A stretch of DNA of 64,000 nt from a virus: IMG/VR virus record IMGVR_UViG_3300032265_002598, positions 1-64,000 of that record, one strand, 5' to 3'. This document shows, one piece after another, positions 15,795 to 22,460 of the stretch. Within the stretch, counting starts at the first letter, position 1, and each line of letters opens with the position of its first letter. The notes under the pieces were generated by a model. It was given only the letters and a program-made list of their open reading frames with translations. It was not told the DNA's origin and did no database searches. Both the position numbers and the translations under genes were made by a program.

Positions 15795-15840
15795 CTGACT
15801 ATTACCACTAAAACCAAATCCGGGAGATTAGCTGGGACTA
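15795..15840 (-). repeat. Repeat B copy 3
   Basis: CTGACTAT, AATCCGGGAGATT stem and GCTGGGACTA blocks. It sits upstream of the promoter at 15726-15753. Confidence 0.65.
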
Positions 15841-15870
15841 ACCTCACCGGATTAAGTTAACATCAAATTA

Positions 15871-15978
15871 CTATTTGATTGATGGAGGAGAACAATGACA
15901 TGAGTAATAGTATAATGATACTAATGCTATCAGTGCTATAACTCCACCAAGACCCCAATACAATAATTGATAATTCAT
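15871..15978 (-). CDS. Tiny membrane protein, 35 aa
   Basis: ATG at 15978 opens one hydrophobic span (WGLGGVIALIALVSLYYY) and a short Cys/Pro tail. GAGGTG lies upstream. Confidence 0.5.
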   Translation of the reverse strand: MNYQLLYWGLGGVIALIALVSLYYYSCHCSPPSIK

Positions 15979-15986
15979 AAATCACC

Positions 15987-16238
15987 TCATTGGTTAATTG
16001 TAAAAGTTTCTGTATCTGCTTTATCAGTCTTACTGATTTTATTCTTTCGCACTATTTTAGTAATGCGCCCACGACTATCATCATGAGATGATTCTAAAAA
16101 ACATTTATCCTCATGATTGTCATGAAATCCTTTGAATCTCCAATCGTAAGTTCTTAAGATATCTTCTGGAGATGTAGAGTTGTCGTAAATTTCACCCTCT
16201 ACCTCAAAAGAAATTATTCTATGGAATTTTTTAGGCAT
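15987..16238 (-). CDS. Hypothetical protein, 83 aa
   Basis: Start at 16238 after GAGGAGC (MPKKFHRIISFEVEGEIYD). Charged beta/alpha protein. No family recognised. Confidence 0.6.
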   Translation of the reverse strand: MPKKFHRIISFEVEGEIYDNSTSPEDILRTYDWRFKGFHDNHEDKCFLESSHDDSRGRITKIVRKNKISKTDKADTETFTINQ

Positions 16239-16485
16239 GATAATGCTCCTCTTCTGTGAGAGTAGCAGGCCCATTAAAATCTTCCCAATTTTCCACCAAT
16301 ACTTCTGGTGCTTCTTTTCGTATCTCTGCTTCTAAGGCATAATTAGATTCTTTATCTTTTTCATGTTCAAGATAGTCCCTTAATCTATCTTTAATTTGCA
16401 TGAAATCTAATTCACCCAGAATCTGATCAATATACTTCCTTTGAACTTCCTTACGATTAATCTCACTAACATATCTAGTACGCAT
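16231..16485 (-). CDS. LLExx-type phage helical protein, 84 aa
   Basis: Start at 16485 behind GAGGTG. The LGELDFMQIKDRLRDYL...LEAEIRKEAPEVLVEN pattern is shared with the gene at 17361-17567. It resembles a widespread small phage family (LxDMD...L...Y.P.LLE) of unknown role. Confidence 0.65.
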   Translation of the reverse strand: MRTRYVSEINRKEVQRKYIDQILGELDFMQIKDRLRDYLEHEKDKESNYALEAEIRKEAPEVLVENWEDFNGPATLTEEEHYHA

Positions 16486-16590
16486 AGTACACCTCATGGT
16501 TAAAAGTTAAAAACACTTTTTTGCCCATGAATCCGTTAATCCCGCATTTGTCTCACCAACTGCTTGACTATTGGCTCCGTTGACTAGTGT

Positions 16591-16619
16591 ATTATACCAG
16601 AGAGGAGTGGTGGAAACAA
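16591..16619 (-). promoter_or_regulatory. Sigma-70-type promoter
   Basis: TTGTTT, 17-base spacer, TATAAT. It drives 16231-16485 and its downstream partners. Confidence 0.6.
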
Positions 16620-16655
16620 TTGTTATTTATTAACTGACTCCCTTAAAGTTGCTGA

Positions 16656-16823
16656 CTAGTCCTTAACGAATTCAGCCCAATCAATAATAACTTCTTTTCT
16701 TTTGATAGTAATTTCTTTCTGTTCTTTATTAAATATCATATCAGAAATAATAGATACTATTCCAATCGATGATACAATAAACAGAAGGCCAATAATAATA
16801 TATCCAGTCTCAAGGTCTGTCAT
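16656..16823 (-). CDS. Single-span membrane protein, 55 aa
   Basis: ATG at 16823, one hydrophobic span (about residues 8-30), then a Lys/Glu-rich cytoplasmic tail. It is the only frame in this interval that looks coding. Confidence 0.5.
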   Translation of the reverse strand: MTDLETGYIIIGLLFIVSSIGIVSIISDMIFNKEQKEITIKRKEVIIDWAEFVKD

Positions 16824-16850
16824 AAAATAGTCTTTAAAAAGTTTTTTTGC

Positions 16851-16879
16851 TTGACACGTATCCTGATTGTGGATATGTA
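16851..16879 (+). promoter_or_regulatory. Possible rightward promoter
   Basis: TTGACA, 17-base spacer, TATGTA on the plus strand, with no rightward gene behind it. A second orphan, like the one at 13570. Confidence 0.35.
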
Positions 16880-16953
16880 TTATGCAGGGGGAAGTGAATA
16901 AAAGATATAAGAAGTTACAGTAAGGGTTAATACAAATAAGAGATTCTTAGAAT

Positions 16954-17025
16954 CTAGTAACTACCTCCCATGTATCCCTTGACCAGCCCAAGACAAATAC
17001 AGAAAATGAATGCTGATTCAAACAT
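16954..17025 (-). CDS. Tiny membrane peptide, 23 aa
   Basis: ATG at 17025 to TAG with a hydrophobic, Cys-containing sequence. It is preceded by AGGA and the promoter at 17076-17104. Real expression is uncertain at this size. Confidence 0.35.
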   Translation of the reverse strand: MFESAFIFCICLGLVKGYMGGSY

Positions 17026-17075
17026 AGATTATTATCCTATAAGAAGAGAAGGTTGACCAGGGCAGCCACAGGCTT

Positions 17076-17104
17076 AGTATACCATATCGGCTCTGTTGAC
17101 GCAA
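17076..17104 (-). promoter_or_regulatory. Sigma-70-type promoter
   Basis: TTGCGT, 17-base spacer with CCGATA, TATACT, reading left. Confidence 0.6.
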
Positions 17105-17155
17105 AGCCTTGAGAACAAACAACTTACAAACCAAACTCACCGGGTTAGTAACTTA

Positions 17156-17302
17156 TTATTTCTCCTGCACAACCCCCTTTAACTTTTTAGTAATAGCATC
17201 AAATGTTTTATGAACTGGCCCCGTAACAGTATAATCTTTCATGTAGGCTTGAATAGCATCTATTAGTTTCCATGCTTCTTGTTTAGTAATATCAATTTCC
17301 AT
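17156..17302 (-). CDS. Hypothetical helical protein, 48 aa
   Basis: ATG at 17302 overlaps the upstream stop. Helical, Lys-rich (MEIDITKQEAWKLIDAIQAY). Function unknown. Confidence 0.5.
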   Translation of the reverse strand: MEIDITKQEAWKLIDAIQAYMKDYTVTGPVHKTFDAITKKLKGVVQEK

Positions 17303-17361
17303 TAGTTTTTCCCTTCGCTTAGTAGAATAATCATAATAACAGCCAGAACAAGGATTAGCAT
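17302..17361 (-). CDS. Tiny membrane peptide, 19 aa
   Basis: Reads MLILVLAVIMIILLSEGKN, almost wholly hydrophobic, with one-base junctions to genes on both sides. It may be a coupling peptide or a membrane-active peptide. Confidence 0.4.
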   Translation of the reverse strand: MLILVLAVIMIILLSEGKN

Positions 17362-17567
17362 CAGTTCTCCAGAAGGTCAGGGTAGTAGTCAGTAATCTGT
17401 TCTTCCAACATTTTATTAGTCAACCCACTCTTATTATCCACAAGCATCTGATAAGCAAAAGTATACAGAGTATTAAAGTCCATATCATCCAAAAGCCTAT
17501 GACAATAATCACTGGTAATTTCCTGTCTATTTTTATCAGTCACACACAATTTTTCTCTCTGCATCAT
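17361..17567 (-). CDS. LLExx-type phage helical protein, 68 aa
   Basis: Contains LLDDMDFNTLYTFAYQML and ends DYYPDLLEN, the same pattern as 16231-16485. GGAGAC lies before the start. A small conserved phage family of unknown role. Confidence 0.65.
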   Translation of the reverse strand: MMQREKLCVTDKNRQEITSDYCHRLLDDMDFNTLYTFAYQMLVDNKSGLTNKMLEEQITDYYPDLLEN

Positions 17568-17600
17568 TGTCTCCTATTTTCAAAGGACCACTGATTCTGG

Positions 17601-17645
17601 CTGACTATCGCCAAGACCGCAAATCTGGAAGATAAGCTGGGACAA
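17601..17645 (-). repeat. Repeat B copy 4
   Basis: CTGACTAT, AATCT-GGA-AGAT stem and GCTGGGACAA blocks. The stem differs from other copies but still pairs. It lies upstream of the gene at 17361-17567. Confidence 0.65.
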
Positions 17646-17729
17646 ATGATAGTTCACAAATATACTCATCATTATCCATCTCTCAATCACTTATGTCATC
17701 CTGACTGTTCATAAGTCAAATATGATCTT

Positions 17730-17763
17730 GTCGTAAGTCGTTACCAGCACACCACTTACGTCT
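17730..17763 (-). repeat. Single A-type hairpin
   Basis: GTCGTAAGT ... ACTTACGTC: one half of repeat A without core or second hairpin. The 17646-17925 stretch otherwise shows no convincing gene. Confidence 0.5.
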
Positions 17764-17825
17764 CATTGTATCGTCACTTACGTCAAGTGTCTACACCCTA
17801 AGTACGAGATTCTTTGACAAACTTT

Positions 17826-17912
17826 CCGTAAGTCGTTGGTACCAAATAACTTACAAAAATTGCGGCGGGCCGGGTTTTCCCTAAGTGCTTTATTGATAAG
17901 GGTTTAAGTCAA
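17826..17912 (-). repeat. Repeat A copy 1
   Basis: CGTAAGT...ACTTAC hairpin, GCGGCGGGCCGG core, then CTAAGTGCTTT...AAGGGTTTAAG. It follows the terminator of the DUF932 gene. Confidence 0.7.
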
Positions 17913-17925
17913 GTGGTCTAGGTAC

Positions 17926-17963
17926 AAAAAAAAGAACCGCCACCCATTGCTGAGTGGCGGCTC
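17926..17963 (-). terminator. Strong rho-independent terminator
   Basis: On the minus strand, GCCGCCAC pairs with GTGGCGG and is followed by eight T. It ends the DUF932 gene. Confidence 0.85.
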
Positions 17964-17988
17964 CCAAGTCAACCCCCATTGCGAGGGA

Positions 17989-18939
17989 TTAGAGTGCTTG
18001 AGCGAACTCCATAGCCTTCTCCAACGCTTTCGTGTTGTCGTTGGCGTTGAGTCCGAACCACAGGCTGTCGAGACGGTTATCTTCCGTTCGACCCTTGTTG
18101 TAATTCAGATACTCGTTGTAGCCGTTGTACGCAGCCCACCAAGTTCCACGAACACCCGTCGCACTCTGCTTCGGGCCTTCGACCAGATTCAGAATCTCGT
18201 CCATGATGTTTCTGGTACGAGTCTTGATCTGATCGTCCGGTGTACCGTCAATGTCAAGCATCACCTTGACATACCGACGAACATCGGCCTGATTGAAATT
18301 CTTGGACGCAAGGAATTTGAACTGCTCCGCAGTTGCTTCAAACTCCATGTTGATGTTGTCCATGATATCTCGCACGTTTTCCAGATTGGTCTTGCTGGAA
18401 CGTGTGTGACGAATCCGAATCAGCTTGGAACCACTGCTCTTGCTATGGGCCATTGCCATAGTGTTAGCACACACAACGCGGATCGGCGTATAGCCGACAC
18501 GGATAGCGGTCGTGCCATCGTGCGAGTTGCTGAGAAGAATAAACTTCCCAACCTCGTCACCCTTCACGATCTCGCTATTGTCGCGGTTCAGTTGGGCCAG
18601 CACCCAAACCTTCTGACCGCTGTGGAGCGAACCAGCAGTATGCAATGCACACTCGCCAGCGTCCAGAAACGGCTGGAACCAATCGAACGCTTCGCTGTTT
18701 TGCAGCGGAGTGTATCGTGGGCCGACAACGCCCAGAATACTGTGGTCTGTCTTGCGATAGGTCGCACGGGCCGGAACCGGCTCGCTGTCCACCGTAAACA
18801 AATCCTTCAGACCGACTTCCCAATCCAAACCGGCAGCGGTCATCGCTTCCGAAACCGTGGGAGCCTCGTCGAGCTTGTTGCCCAGACCGTGCCACGGGGT
18901 CGCACCAACAAACATCATCTGTTCAACTGCATGAGCCAT
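17989..18939 (-). CDS. DUF932 family phage/plasmid protein
   Basis: 316 residues from the ATG at 18939, which follows AAGGGATG. It begins with PWHGLGNKLDEAPT and has VGPRYTPLQNSEAFDW near residue 70, VGYTPIRVVCANT near 145 and WWAAYNGYNEYLNY near 275. These are marks of the DUF932 / TIGR03299 family of phage and plasmid proteins of unknown biochemistry, sometimes linked to recombination or DNA metabolism. It is visibly more GC-rich than the arm to its left and is a one-gene unit with its own promoter and terminator. Confidence 0.8.
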   Translation of the reverse strand: MAHAVEQMMFVGATPWHGLGNKLDEAPTVSEAMTAAGLDWEVGLKDLFTVDSEPVPARATYRKTDHSILGVVGPRYTPLQNSEAFDWFQPFLDAGECALHTAGSLHSGQKVWVLAQLNRDNSEIVKGDEVGKFILLSNSHDGTTAIRVGYTPIRVVCANTMAMAHSKSSGSKLIRIRHTRSSKTNLENVRDIMDNINMEFEATAEQFKFLASKNFNQADVRRYVKVMLDIDGTPDDQIKTRTRNIMDEILNLVEGPKQSATGVRGTWWAAYNGYNEYLNYNKGRTEDNRLDSLWFGLNANDNTKALEKAMEFAQAL

Positions 18940-18982
18940 AATCATCCCTTTCGTGTTACTGTTCAATCGTTCTACTCCACTC

Positions 18983-19011
18983 ATTCTACAGTATGTTATC
19001 GTCACTGTCAA
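18983..19011 (-). promoter_or_regulatory. Sigma-70-type promoter
   Basis: TTGACA, 17-base spacer with ACGATA, TAGAAT. It drives DUF932. Confidence 0.8.
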
Positions 19012-19036
19012 GCGAAAACTTTGGAAAAAATTTCCT

Positions 19037-19120
19037 TGTCGCAAGTCGTTGGTGTGTAAGCACTTGCGTCAAACGCGGCCGGCCGACCTTTCCCTAAGTC
19101 TAATCAGGATAAGGGTTTAC
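19037..19120 (-). repeat. Repeat A copy 2
   Basis: GTCGCAAGT...CACTTGCGTC hairpin (both arms changed together: C/G replaces T/A), CGGCCGGCC core, CCTAAGT...AAGGGTTTA arm. It overlaps the stop of the phosphoribosyltransferase gene. Confidence 0.75.
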
Positions 19121-19609
19121 ATAAGGGTTTAGAAGAACTGTCCCGAACTGCTTCTCAAAATATTTAGAATTGGAAGCATTGAAAGCACACTCCTCACCCA
19201 TGTAGAAATATGCACCAATACATTTTGCTCGCGGAGTATCAAAATGAATACTGCCAATAATATGTTTAATTGTATCACCAGAGCAAATCAAATCATCCAC
19301 AATAACATACCGAGATGGAGATACTCCTTCGATATAAAATTGACTATACCGTCTTTCATCCTTACGAACAACGATAATATTCTTATTGAGAATCTCCGCA
19401 ATCTGTGGCACTACCATCAAACCACTTACGCCACAACAAGCAATACTATCAAAATCATTCTCAATCTTACGCAGAGAACAGACAGCCTTGATAATCACAC
19501 CATTCCGATATTTGTGATTTAATACTCGGCTAGTATGAGCAGCCCCTTGAATGATTTTACCATCTGGGGTACGCCGAAAGTCATCAAGCTCTTGCTGGAA
19601 AGCGTTCAT
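19100..19609 (-). CDS. Phosphoribosyltransferase-like protein
   Basis: 169 residues. VIVDDLICSGDTIKHI near residue 105 is the PRPP-binding loop (hydrophobic-DD-x-x-x-x-G-x-T), and CCGVSGLMVVPQIA near 58 is the upstream flexible region. This places it in the type I phosphoribosyltransferase fold, near orotate or purine transferases. It may salvage bases during infection. It lies downstream of a tRNA-like sequence in the same unit. Confidence 0.75.
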   Translation of the reverse strand: MNAFQQELDDFRRTPDGKIIQGAAHTSRVLNHKYRNGVIIKAVCSLRKIENDFDSIACCGVSGLMVVPQIAEILNKNIIVVRKDERRYSQFYIEGVSPSRYVIVDDLICSGDTIKHIIGSIHFDTPRAKCIGAYFYMGEECAFNASNSKYFEKQFGTVLLNPYVNPYPD

Positions 19610-19612
19610 AAA

Positions 19613-19693
19613 GTGTGTGGTTGGATTTGAACCAACAGCCCGTTACAAGAAAGGATAATATATTAGGGTCTAGTCCCACCTAGAAGCACACAC
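19613..19693 (-). tRNA. tRNA-like sequence, atypical
   Basis: GTGTGTG and CACACAC can form an acceptor stem. A perfect T arm (GTTGG, TTCAAAT, CCAAC) and a TCTA/TAGA D-like stem are present. The region between is too long, and the best anticodon loop (CTTGTAA, which would be Thr) has a mismatched stem. It could be degenerate or class II. Confidence 0.4.
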
Positions 19694-19698
19694 AAAAA

Positions 19699-19884
19699 TC
19701 AATCTTGTTCATCTTCAATACTAGGATAGTAATTCCTACCATACGAAGGAACCTCGTCATCATCTTCCTCAGAATCTTCATAACCATCCATCCAAGGTTC
19801 TTCGTCCAGACCAAGATCCTCGGTATTTTCTACCAATTCATCATAGTCATAATTATAACCATCATAGTGATCTTCATATCTCAT
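19699..19884 (-). CDS. Very acidic protein, 61 aa
   Basis: Start at 19884 behind AAAGGGAG. Tyr/Asp/Glu make up most of the protein. Similar in style to the acidic gene at 29464-29733. Possibly a DNA mimic or host-factor binder; that is speculation. Confidence 0.6.
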   Translation of the reverse strand: MRYEDHYDGYNYDYDELVENTEDLGLDEEPWMDGYEDSEEDDDEVPSYGRNYYPSIEDEQD

Positions 19885-19906
19885 AATTACTCCCTTTCTT
19901 ACCTCT

Positions 19907-19935
19907 ATTCTACACCAACAATCAATAACTGTCAA
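19907..19935 (-). promoter_or_regulatory. Sigma-70-type promoter
   Basis: TTGACA, 17-base spacer, TAGAAT, starting directly after the tRNA-Lys 3' end. Confidence 0.75.
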
Positions 19936-19936
19936 G

Positions 19937-20009
19937 TGGGCCCTCGGGGATTTGAACCCCGAACCTAAGAGTTAAAAGCTCCTTGCTCTGCCAATTGAGC
20001 TAAAGGCCC
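19937..20009 (-). tRNA. tRNA-Lys(TTT)
   Basis: Full cloverleaf: acceptor GGGCCTT, D arm, anticodon loop CTTTTAA, T arm CGGGG-TTCAAAT-CCCCG, discriminator A. CCA is not encoded. Confidence 0.9.
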
Positions 20010-20015
20010 ATCTAG

Positions 20016-20189
20016 TTATTCGTTTACGGTAATTTCCTCGTAAGAATAACTTTGGACACTCTCGGTTGTAAAATCATAGAGCTTATCGAATACATCCGAC
20101 CATTCAAAATCCTCTTGCATGGATAGTTGAATGTCTGCCAGAGTTTTACCATCCTCGGTCACAATGTCGTAGATACGAAGATTCTTCAT
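20016..20189 (-). CDS. Hypothetical acidic protein, 57 aa
   Basis: Start at 20189 behind AAAGGAAAC (MKNLRIYDIVTEDGKTLADI). No family recognised. It is co-transcribed with tRNA-Lys. Confidence 0.55.
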   Translation of the reverse strand: MKNLRIYDIVTEDGKTLADIQLSMQEDFEWSDVFDKLYDFTTESVQSYSYEEITVNE

Positions 20190-20212
20190 ACAGTTTCCTT
20201 TCTTGTTCCAAC

Positions 20213-20241
20213 AGTCTACCATACCAATATCGTCCTGTCAA
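20213..20241 (-). promoter_or_regulatory. Sigma-70-type promoter
   Basis: TTGACA, 17-base spacer with ACGATA, TAGACT. Confidence 0.75.
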
Positions 20242-20264
20242 CACCCACAAGTTTAGAAATTCAT

Positions 20265-20313
20265 GCTGACTATCGCCAAGACCACCAAATCCGAAGGATT
20301 ACGAAAGACAAAT
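20265..20313 (-). repeat. Repeat B copy 5
   Basis: CTGACTAT, AATCC-GAA-GGATT stem and GACAAAT block. It directly follows the tRNA array and precedes the promoter at 20213. Confidence 0.65.
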
Positions 20314-20384
20314 GACCCCACAGGGAATCGAACCCTGATTCTCGGAGCGAAAATCCGATTTCCTAACCGTTAGAAGATGGGGCC
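20313..20384 (-). tRNA. tRNA-Glu(TTC)
   Basis: Acceptor GGCCCCA, D arm with GGTTAGG, anticodon loop TTTTCGC (TTC), T arm CAGGG-TTCGATT-CCCTG, discriminator A. Confidence 0.93.
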
Positions 20385-20416
20385 ACTCACTCGTAACTCA
20401 AACATCAGCCTCCGAA

Positions 20417-20503
20417 CGGAAGAAGTAGGATTCGAACCCACGGAAGTTTTTACACTTCTTCTGATTAGTAATCAGATGCATTAGACCACTCTGCCATTCT
20501 TCC
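20417..20503 (-). tRNA. tRNA-Ser(ACT)
   Basis: Class II tRNA of 87 nt: acceptor GGAAGAA/TTCTTCC, anticodon arm TCTGA-TTACTAA-TCAGA, a variable stem GAAGTG...AACTTC, T arm GTGGG-TTCGAAT-CCTAC, discriminator G. The serine body is clear, but the anticodon reads ACT with an unusual A at position 34; GCT is normal. Confidence 0.85.
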
Positions 20504-20508
20504 TAAAG

Positions 20509-20580
20509 CTGCCCCGGTAGGATTCGAACCTACAACCTCGATGTTAACAGCATCTTGCACAACCGTTGTGCTACAGGGCA
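20509..20580 (-). tRNA. tRNA-Asn(GTT)
   Basis: Acceptor TGCCCTG, anticodon loop CTGTTAA (GTT), T arm GTAGG-TTCGAAT-CCTAC, discriminator G. Confidence 0.9.
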
Positions 20581-20589
20581 TCATTACAA

Positions 20590-20660
20590 TTCCGGGACTA
20601 GGATTCGAACCCAGACAAAGAGAACCAAAATCTCTGGTGCTACCGTTACACTATCCCGGA
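20590..20660 (-). tRNA. tRNA-Gln(TTG)
   Basis: Acceptor TCCGGGA, D arm with AACGGTAGC, anticodon loop TTTTGGT (TTG), T arm CTGGG-TTCGAAT-CCTAG, discriminator A. Confidence 0.92.
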
Positions 20661-20661
20661 G

Positions 20662-20734
20662 AGCCGATGGTCAGAATTGAACTGACGACAGGCAGTTTAC
20701 AAAACTGCTACTCTACCAACTGAGTTACATCGGC
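20662..20734 (-). tRNA. tRNA-Thr(TGT)
   Basis: Acceptor GCCGATG, D arm AACTCAGTTGGTAGAGT, anticodon arm GCAGT-TTTGTAA-ACTGC, T arm GTCAG-TTCAATT-CTGAC, discriminator T. Confidence 0.92.
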
Positions 20735-20784
20735 AATCAGACTATTATAGTCAATAGTCTCCATTCTCGCAAGCCCTACGCTTT

Positions 20785-21156
20785 TCAGCGGATCGGGTTC
20801 GCAGACGCTTGGGGCGATTGTCCATAATAGTATTGCGGTGTTCCTTGTGACCCGTAGGAACTTGCCACTGCGGTCGCACCTTGATCTTGATATGGTTGCG
20901 GCGTGGTCGGATATCGTCGTTGTTGTGGAGCGTAATCATGCCATTGTCCGTTTTCGTGTAGATAAAAAACTTTGTCAACATTAGGATCGTAAGCCATCAG
21001 ACAGTATTGTACCGGATAAGTTGGTTTTGTCAATACCTGTTTTTGTTGAGAGGGATGACGCAGTGGTGGAATTTTAATATCACCTTTTTGATAATCTTTT
21101 ACACCAGTATATGCCAAACCCACAATCGTAATCAGAATCCCGATCCATTGTATCAT
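20785..21156 (-). CDS. Membrane-anchored Pro/Gln-rich protein, about 123 aa
   Basis: From the ATG at 21156 the protein has an N-terminal span (IQWIGILITIVGLAYTG). A middle domain contains YCLMAYDPNVDKVFYLHENG, and the tail is low-complexity Gln/Tyr/Pro/Ser. A TTGACA/TACAAT pair overlaps the chosen start, so true transcription and translation starts are uncertain; longer starts up to 21210 exist. It reads into the tRNA array. Confidence 0.55.
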   Translation of the reverse strand: MIQWIGILITIVGLAYTGVKDYQKGDIKIPPLRHPSQQKQVLTKPTYPVQYCLMAYDPNVDKVFYLHENGQWHDYAPQQRRYPTTPQPYQDQGATAVASSYGSQGTPQYYYGQSPQASANPIR

Positions 21157-21244
21157 AATCTCAGTCCTTGTCAATATCCTTCTCGTTCTCATACCATATT
21201 TATCGGCCAACCACCAAGAATACTTTAGGACTTTTCTGGAATTT

Positions 21245-21330
21245 CCCTAAGTCTTTATCCTGCAACAACTTACGTCAAATCCGGCCGGCCCCGCTTGCCC
21301 TAAGTGCTTACGCACCAAGGGTTTGCGGTA
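21245..21330 (-). repeat. Repeat A copy 3
   Basis: CCTAAGTC...ACTTACGTC, CCGGCCGGCC core, CCTAAGTGCTTAC...AAGGGTTTG. It follows the last gene of the 23.2-21.3 kb operon. Confidence 0.7.
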
Positions 21331-21333
21331 AGA

Positions 21334-21609
21334 TTACGCTACGCCTTTCGTAAAGATAGGTTCGTCATTTTCAAAGTGATGAATACGGATACCTCCCGCT
21401 AGAATATTTTTCCATAATACTTGTCCGGTTCTAATGCTCTCACACCATCTTACGGTCTTTATAATATCATCTTCAGACATATCTTGAGCTTTCCCAGTCT
21501 GAATAATCTCTTCTATTTCTTCAAGACTCAATAGCACAAAACCCTCATCAGCAACCCAATGCAAATCATCGGCCGGAATCATCTTATTTAGTACGTCTTT
21601 CTTTTCCAT
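21334..21609 (-). CDS. Hypothetical protein, 91 aa
   Basis: Helical acidic protein (LSLEEIEEIIQTGKAQD) with a C-terminal beta-like part. Last gene of the operon that starts at 23168. No family recognised. Confidence 0.6.
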   Translation of the reverse strand: MEKKDVLNKMIPADDLHWVADEGFVLLSLEEIEEIIQTGKAQDMSEDDIIKTVRWCESIRTGQVLWKNILAGGIRIHHFENDEPIFTKGVA

Positions 21610-21634
21610 TAAATATCTCCTTTGTTTTATATGT

Positions 21635-21865
21635 TTATTCTAATGTCCAGCCAGCATCTTTGAGAATATGAGAAGTATGCAACACACAAGTTTTACCATC
21701 AGCATTTTTATAGTCTCTATATCCACGTTCATCAAGATAGATATACTCATCTAGTGTATCATTTTCATTTGTTTCCCAGATAGCATCCATAGCAGCATAT
21801 CGTGGAGCCTTATCGCAAGAGTAAATTAGTTCTAGTGTCCCACATTTTATATAGTATTTGCTCAT
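21635..21865 (-). CDS. Hypothetical protein, 76 aa
   Basis: Small protein with four or so cysteines and a YIYLDERGY motif. It shares one base with the kinase-like gene upstream. Confidence 0.6.
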   Translation of the reverse strand: MSKYYIKCGTLELIYSCDKAPRYAAMDAIWETNENDTLDEYIYLDERGYRDYKNADGKTCVLHTSHILKDAGWTLE

Positions 21866-22449
21866 TATCTTTCATCTTGTAAGTTTTGACGAACTTTTTG
21901 ACAGTGAACACAATTACACACACCATAACAATCAACATCTTCATCGGCATCGTAATCAAACTTCCCATAAATATCTTCATCCCATTCAGTAAAACTCTCA
22001 ATTCCAAGGTCGATAACAACCGCTACCCATGATCCCTTACGTCGAACATAACCAAAATTACCACTATGGGCATCATTATAGTCTAGTCCATGTTCACTCA
22101 AATCATGAACTACTTCAGAGATAGCAGTACCATTTTTACATTCACACCACTGAAAACAATCACCAGAACAATCTTCATCATTACATTCTGGCATAGGTCG
22201 AGCAACTTCGGTCAAATAACCATAACAAGTTAATTCACCATCATGCCTGCGAATCATACCAACATCCCCATATACCATAGGGGCCAAATCAAATTGTGCC
22301 AAATGAGACTGAACACGATGGGCAAACTTAGCCTCTTGTTCATTCTCAAACTCTTTGAAGCCCACCCGCTTACGGTTAATCTTTTTGTCTTTGATGATAT
22401 AGAAAGCATTTTTACTTCCTGCATCATCATACAATCCAACGTAGCTCAT
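21865..22449 (-). CDS. Protein-kinase-fold protein
   Basis: 194 residues from the ATG at 22449 behind AAAGGAAT. HGLDYNDAHSGNFGYV near residue 125 looks like a kinase catalytic loop (D-x-x-x-x-N), and VVIDLGIESF near 150 looks like the DFG/DxG metal motif. No glycine-rich loop is obvious. A Cys-rich insert (CNDEDCSGDCFQWCEC) and a Cys-rich C-terminus may bind zinc. It could phosphorylate host protein or a small molecule; this is inferred from the motif. Confidence 0.6.
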   Translation of the reverse strand: MSYVGLYDDAGSKNAFYIIKDKKINRKRVGFKEFENEQEAKFAHRVQSHLAQFDLAPMVYGDVGMIRRHDGELTCYGYLTEVARPMPECNDEDCSGDCFQWCECKNGTAISEVVHDLSEHGLDYNDAHSGNFGYVRRKGSWVAVVIDLGIESFTEWDEDIYGKFDYDADEDVDCYGVCNCVHCQKVRQNLQDER

Positions 22450-22460
22450 TTTTATTCCTT

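Noticed and set aside
16515-16575. Eighth copy of repeat B in opposite orientation
   Set aside because: Only the TTTGTCTCACC and GACTAT parts match; the stem is absent.
17947-19059. 370-aa rightward frame opposite DUF932
   Set aside because: No ribosome site, family match or neighbour support; it is the antisense shadow of a GC-rich gene whose strand has promoter and terminator.
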